Shown here one piece after another: positions 23,995 to 26,487 of a stretch of 26,487 nt of DNA. The notes beneath the pieces were generated by a model. It was given only the letters and a program-made list of their open reading frames with translations. It ran no database searches and was not told the origin of the DNA. This DNA is from Caryophanales bacterium (GTDB lineage: Bacteria; Bacillota; Bacilli; Alicyclobacillales; SLC66), in NCBI GenBank assembly GCA_027341705.1, contig DAIELO010000002.1:1-26487 (forward strand). Reading direction: 5' to 3'. The stretch's first letter is position 1, and every line of letters begins with the position of its first letter. A program made the translations under genes and the position numbers.

Positions 23995-25284
23995 TTACTC
24001 CTTCACACCTTGTATCACTAAAATAGGCCACTGTAAAATATATAAAAATGCGCCAAGTGCAGCAAAAATACCGCCAATTGCCAACCACAATGGATCAGGC
24101 CAGTTTCCAAATTGCGACCATACATCCCCCGAAAATGCAACTGCCATCATCAGTATGCCGATGATAGATACGACTAATTGTATCCACGCATAAATGGGAC
24201 TCACTTTAATTCCTCCAAAAATCCACGGGAATAAACCATAACCAACACCATACAAAAGTGTGGTTGCAAAGCCGAGAAACAACAAGTGCACCGCCAATAG
24301 GGACAATGGGTTAAGTCCTGCCATCAGCAACAATCCAAGGACCACTTCTAGCAAAAGTGCTGCCATCCATGCTGTTTTGCCCCACAAAGGTAACAATGGG
24401 GTGTTCGGTTCATGAATGGATTTTTGGAGCAATGGAAACATAAATAGTACACCTTGATAGATCGCCGCAATTCCCAGCAATCTACTAGTTACGATACCCC
24501 ATGAAGGATTCACCATCATTCCAATCACTTGTATTAATACAGCAAAAAACCATAAGAATTGACCCAGTGAAGCCGCTGCTGCACTAAATGGTTTCGAGAC
24601 CGCGAAACGAGGCACTAAATGCAATCCCACCGACCAGATCGTGCCACCGATCCACCCATAATAGATCAGTGCCCTAGCTGCGTCTGAACCAAGACCACTA
24701 TTAATACCAGGCACCATCCACGACTGAATCCAGATCCACCAGACCGCTAGCACATATAGCATTAGCGCCACATCAGTACCTCTTTGTCCCACGCGATCTG
24801 AGGATTCAAGTATGGTTGAGCGCTTTAAGGCAACAAGAGGATGGGACTCATCCATCATTTCCTGAGGGAATTGCCGACCTGATTTTTTCCCTGTAATTAC
24901 AGCAGATAGCAAGTTGCCTAAAAATACGATTGGTGCCATGGCTTGTAACCCAAGTCCAATCCTGAATACTAGTGGACTGGAGTAGAGAAACGAGAGTACG
25001 ATCAACACCACCCCAAGTTCAGCCATCAGCCAGTGTGTCCATCCTACCGCCACACGTGGCGGACGAAATCCAGTAGAGAGGGTTAGTACAGCATAAGTCA
25101 TTCCATAAATCATCATCGTTAACCAACCAAAAGGATTGATTTCTCCATGGAGAGACCCTAACAGACTGATGTGTGCTGGATCACTAGCCATCCAACCCCC
25201 AAAGAACGCCCCTACAAGAAAATTGACAAAAGCTGTGATAATGAATGTTTTTGGTAATGGGCCAATCGAACGATTAAATGGCAT
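23995..25284 (-). CDS. Heme-copper-oxidase-like / NnrS-like polytopic membrane protein
   Basis: A 429-residue protein with about twelve hydrophobic helices. Histidines sit at positions reminiscent of the heme-copper oxidase subunit I fold: H46 in LHGEINPFGWLTMMIYGMTY, H222 in GLHLVPRF and H333 in VHLLFLGFATTLLYGVGYG. The H-x4-N-x-x-G-W segment is like that of orphan oxidase-I-like proteins and, more loosely, NnrS, which is linked to nitric oxide defence. There is no partner subunit II. I start it at the ATG at 25284, with GAGGAG seven bases upstream. Its stop overlaps the radical SAM gene by one base. A CRP/FNR-type site lies upstream. The fold assignment is moderate; heme and copper binding are inferred. 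Confidence 0.65.
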   Translation of the reverse strand: MPFNRSIGPLPKTFIITAFVNFLVGAFFGGWMASDPAHISLLGSLHGEINPFGWLTMMIYGMTYAVLTLSTGFRPPRVAVGWTHWLMAELGVVLIVLSFLYSSPLVFRIGLGLQAMAPIVFLGNLLSAVITGKKSGRQFPQEMMDESHPLVALKRSTILESSDRVGQRGTDVALMLYVLAVWWIWIQSWMVPGINSGLGSDAARALIYYGWIGGTIWSVGLHLVPRFAVSKPFSAAAASLGQFLWFFAVLIQVIGMMVNPSWGIVTSRLLGIAAIYQGVLFMFPLLQKSIHEPNTPLLPLWGKTAWMAALLLEVVLGLLLMAGLNPLSLLAVHLLFLGFATTLLYGVGYGLFPWIFGGIKVSPIYAWIQLVVSIIGILMMAVAFSGDVWSQFGNWPDPLWLAIGGIFAALGAFLYILQWPILVIQGVKE

Positions 25285-25316
25285 TAAAATTCTCCTCGTC
25301 AACGATTTCGTTTATT

Positions 25317-25359
25317 ATCATAACCGGATTGAGAAAACATAAGTGTGATACCCATCACC
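25317..25359 (-). promoter_or_regulatory. CRP/FNR-type site and -10 for the oxidase-like/radical SAM operon
   Basis: TGTGATACCCATCACC (25344-25359) fits the CRP/FNR-family palindrome TGTGA-N6-TCACA with one mismatch. On the minus strand, TATGAT (25322-25317) is a good -10 with no clear -35. Assuming a start site near 25310, the palindrome centre (25351.5) lies at about -41.5, the standard class II activator position. Confidence 0.6.
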
Positions 25360-25363
25360 ATTG

Positions 25364-25392
25364 TTGAACGAATAGCAGCCCAAGTATATTAT
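25364..25392 (+). promoter_or_regulatory. Promoter of the aldo/keto reductase gene
   Basis: TTGAAC (25364-25369) and TATTAT (25387-25392) are separated by 17 bases, about 57 bases ahead of the ATG. TTTCA-N5-TGAAA lies between promoter and gene and might be an operator. Confidence 0.6.
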
Positions 25393-25448
25393 AAAAATGA
25401 AGTATCACTATTTCATACTGTGAAATTTGCGATCGGAGTGATTACACC

Positions 25449-26432
25449 ATGCAATATCGACACTTAGGCAATAGCGGACTTGAAGTCTCTGTACTAGGTC
25501 TTGGTACCAACGCCTTCGGTGCCCGCGCAAACGCAGATATATCTACAAAAATCATCCATGTTGCCATTGACCAAGGAATCAACTTTATCGACACTGCCAA
25601 TATTTATAGCCATACTGAATCAGAACGAATCATCGGTGAGGCATTAAAAGGTCATCGCCATGAGATTATTCTGACCACTAAAGCAGGCCTGCCCATGGGT
25701 AATGGTCCGCATGACAAAGGTTCATCACGGACTCATCTGCTGCGTGAACTAGAAGCTAGCTTAAAAAGGTTACAAACAGATTATATTGACTTGTACCAGA
25801 TCCATACTTTTGATCCCTTGACTCCTTTAGAAGAAACTCTGCAAACGCTCGATGATTTAGTGAGAGCAGGCAAAATCCGTTATATCGGGGCATCTAATTA
25901 TGCAGCTTGGGAGATAATGAAGGCTTTAGCAATTAGTGACCATCGTCACCTTATCCGTTACATTTCAGTCCAGTCTAGTTATTCTCTTGCTGATCGTACC
26001 ATCGAACAAGAACTCGTACCTCTTTGCATCGATCAAGGAGTGGGGATCATTCCTTATTACCCGTTAGCTGGAGGGATTTTGACAGGGAAATATCGCACAG
26101 ATGGAGTGATTCCCGAAGGTTCTCGTGCGGACAAAAATCCTGACTTCAAAAATCGCCTCGACAATCACAGGGTCACTCTGGGAGCAAACATAGCAAAACT
26201 AGCTGAACAATATGGCATGACTCCAAGCTCACTCTCACTTGCTTGGTTGATGCATCAACCAGTAGTATCGACAATCATTGCGGGTGCAACAAATGTGAAC
26301 CAAGTTCATGATAATCTAACCAGTGCCTCCCTCCACTTGGATGAACACTTACTACATGAACTTAATGACATGAGCAATGAATTCAAGTATGGACTACCTT
26401 TTGCCACCTATCGAATCGATGAGAAAAGGTAA
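25449..26432 (+). CDS. Aldo/keto reductase
   Basis: An NADPH-dependent oxidoreductase with a TIM-barrel fold; 327 residues, the usual length. The catalytic tetrad is visible: Asp and Tyr in FIDTANIYSH, Lys in LTTKAG and His in YQIHTFD. The cofactor-binding C-terminal part (PYYPLAGGILTGKY, then STIIAGATNVNQVHDNL) is of the IolS/YajO/Kv-beta type. The substrate cannot be predicted. The start is supported by GGAGTGA seven bases upstream. It is divergent from the oxidase-like operon. The last 55 bases of the window hold nothing I can support. Confidence 0.93.
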   Translation: MQYRHLGNSGLEVSVLGLGTNAFGARANADISTKIIHVAIDQGINFIDTANIYSHTESERIIGEALKGHRHEIILTTKAGLPMGNGPHDKGSSRTHLLRELEASLKRLQTDYIDLYQIHTFDPLTPLEETLQTLDDLVRAGKIRYIGASNYAAWEIMKALAISDHRHLIRYISVQSSYSLADRTIEQELVPLCIDQGVGIIPYYPLAGGILTGKYRTDGVIPEGSRADKNPDFKNRLDNHRVTLGANIAKLAEQYGMTPSSLSLAWLMHQPVVSTIIAGATNVNQVHDNLTSASLHLDEHLLHELNDMSNEFKYGLPFATYRIDEKR

Positions 26433-26487
26433 TTCTACCAATTTGCGCATGCGTCACCCACTCTCGCAAGAATTGTTAAAAGGCATC

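Noticed and set aside
1..26487. CRISPR array, prophage, insertion sequence or toxin-antitoxin locus
   Set aside because: No direct-repeat array, transposase, integrase or small gene pair of that kind was visible on either strand.

Overview
The window looks like a chromosomal segment of a low-to-moderate GC, endospore-forming member of the Bacillota. Evidence includes a glnR-glnA pair with a MerR-type GlnR, the spoVK-hflX-ynbB-glnR-glnA order familiar from Bacillales, a T-box element before leuS, a NiaR repressor, and strong AGGAGG-type ribosome binding sites. The gene order recalls Alicyclobacillaceae and related Bacilli, but I cannot place it to genus from the sequence alone. There is no phage, insertion sequence or CRISPR array.

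Layout. 1-3.3 kb: the 3' end of lexA (+) meets glnA (-), which follows glnR and a PLP-enzyme gene of the YnbB family. 3.3-8.05 kb: hflX, spoVK and leuS (-). 8.05-8.5 kb: a T-box antiterminator/terminator module directly behind a tRNA-Ala/Asn/Ser operon. 8.6-11 kb: a soluble chemoreceptor with a zinc-binding CZB domain, then selD, which is itself a selenoprotein gene with an in-frame UGA at codon 17 and a hairpin just downstream. 11.2-12.9 kb: a lipid kinase and a HAD phosphatase (+). 12.9-16.8 kb: a heterodimeric ABC exporter preceded by an orphan FliL-like gene (-). 17-17.7 kb: a stand-alone protoglobin and a 42-residue membrane peptide (+). 17.8-19.6 kb: typA (-). 19.7-22.3 kb: an MFS transporter (+) overlapping an NCS1 permease (-) at the 3' ends. 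22.3-25.3 kb: niaR, a radical SAM/SPASM enzyme and a heme-copper-oxidase-like membrane protein (-). 25.4-26.4 kb: an aldo/keto reductase (+).

How the genes work together. glnR-glnA is the nitrogen-assimilation unit. SelD makes selenophosphate, and its own UGA codon implies that the organism decodes selenocysteine, which is uncommon among Bacilli. The most system-like part is the minus-strand run at 25.3-20.9 kb: an oxidase-like membrane protein overlaps a radical SAM/SPASM gene by one base, followed by niaR and a permease. A CRP/FNR-type palindrome is centred about 41.5 bp upstream of the predicted transcription start, the usual class II activator position, so this run may be an oxygen- or NO-responsive module tied to NAD precursor use.

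Three convergent gene pairs either overlap or nearly touch, leaving little or no room for terminators between them. No stretch longer than about 200 bases lacks a gene or RNA element.
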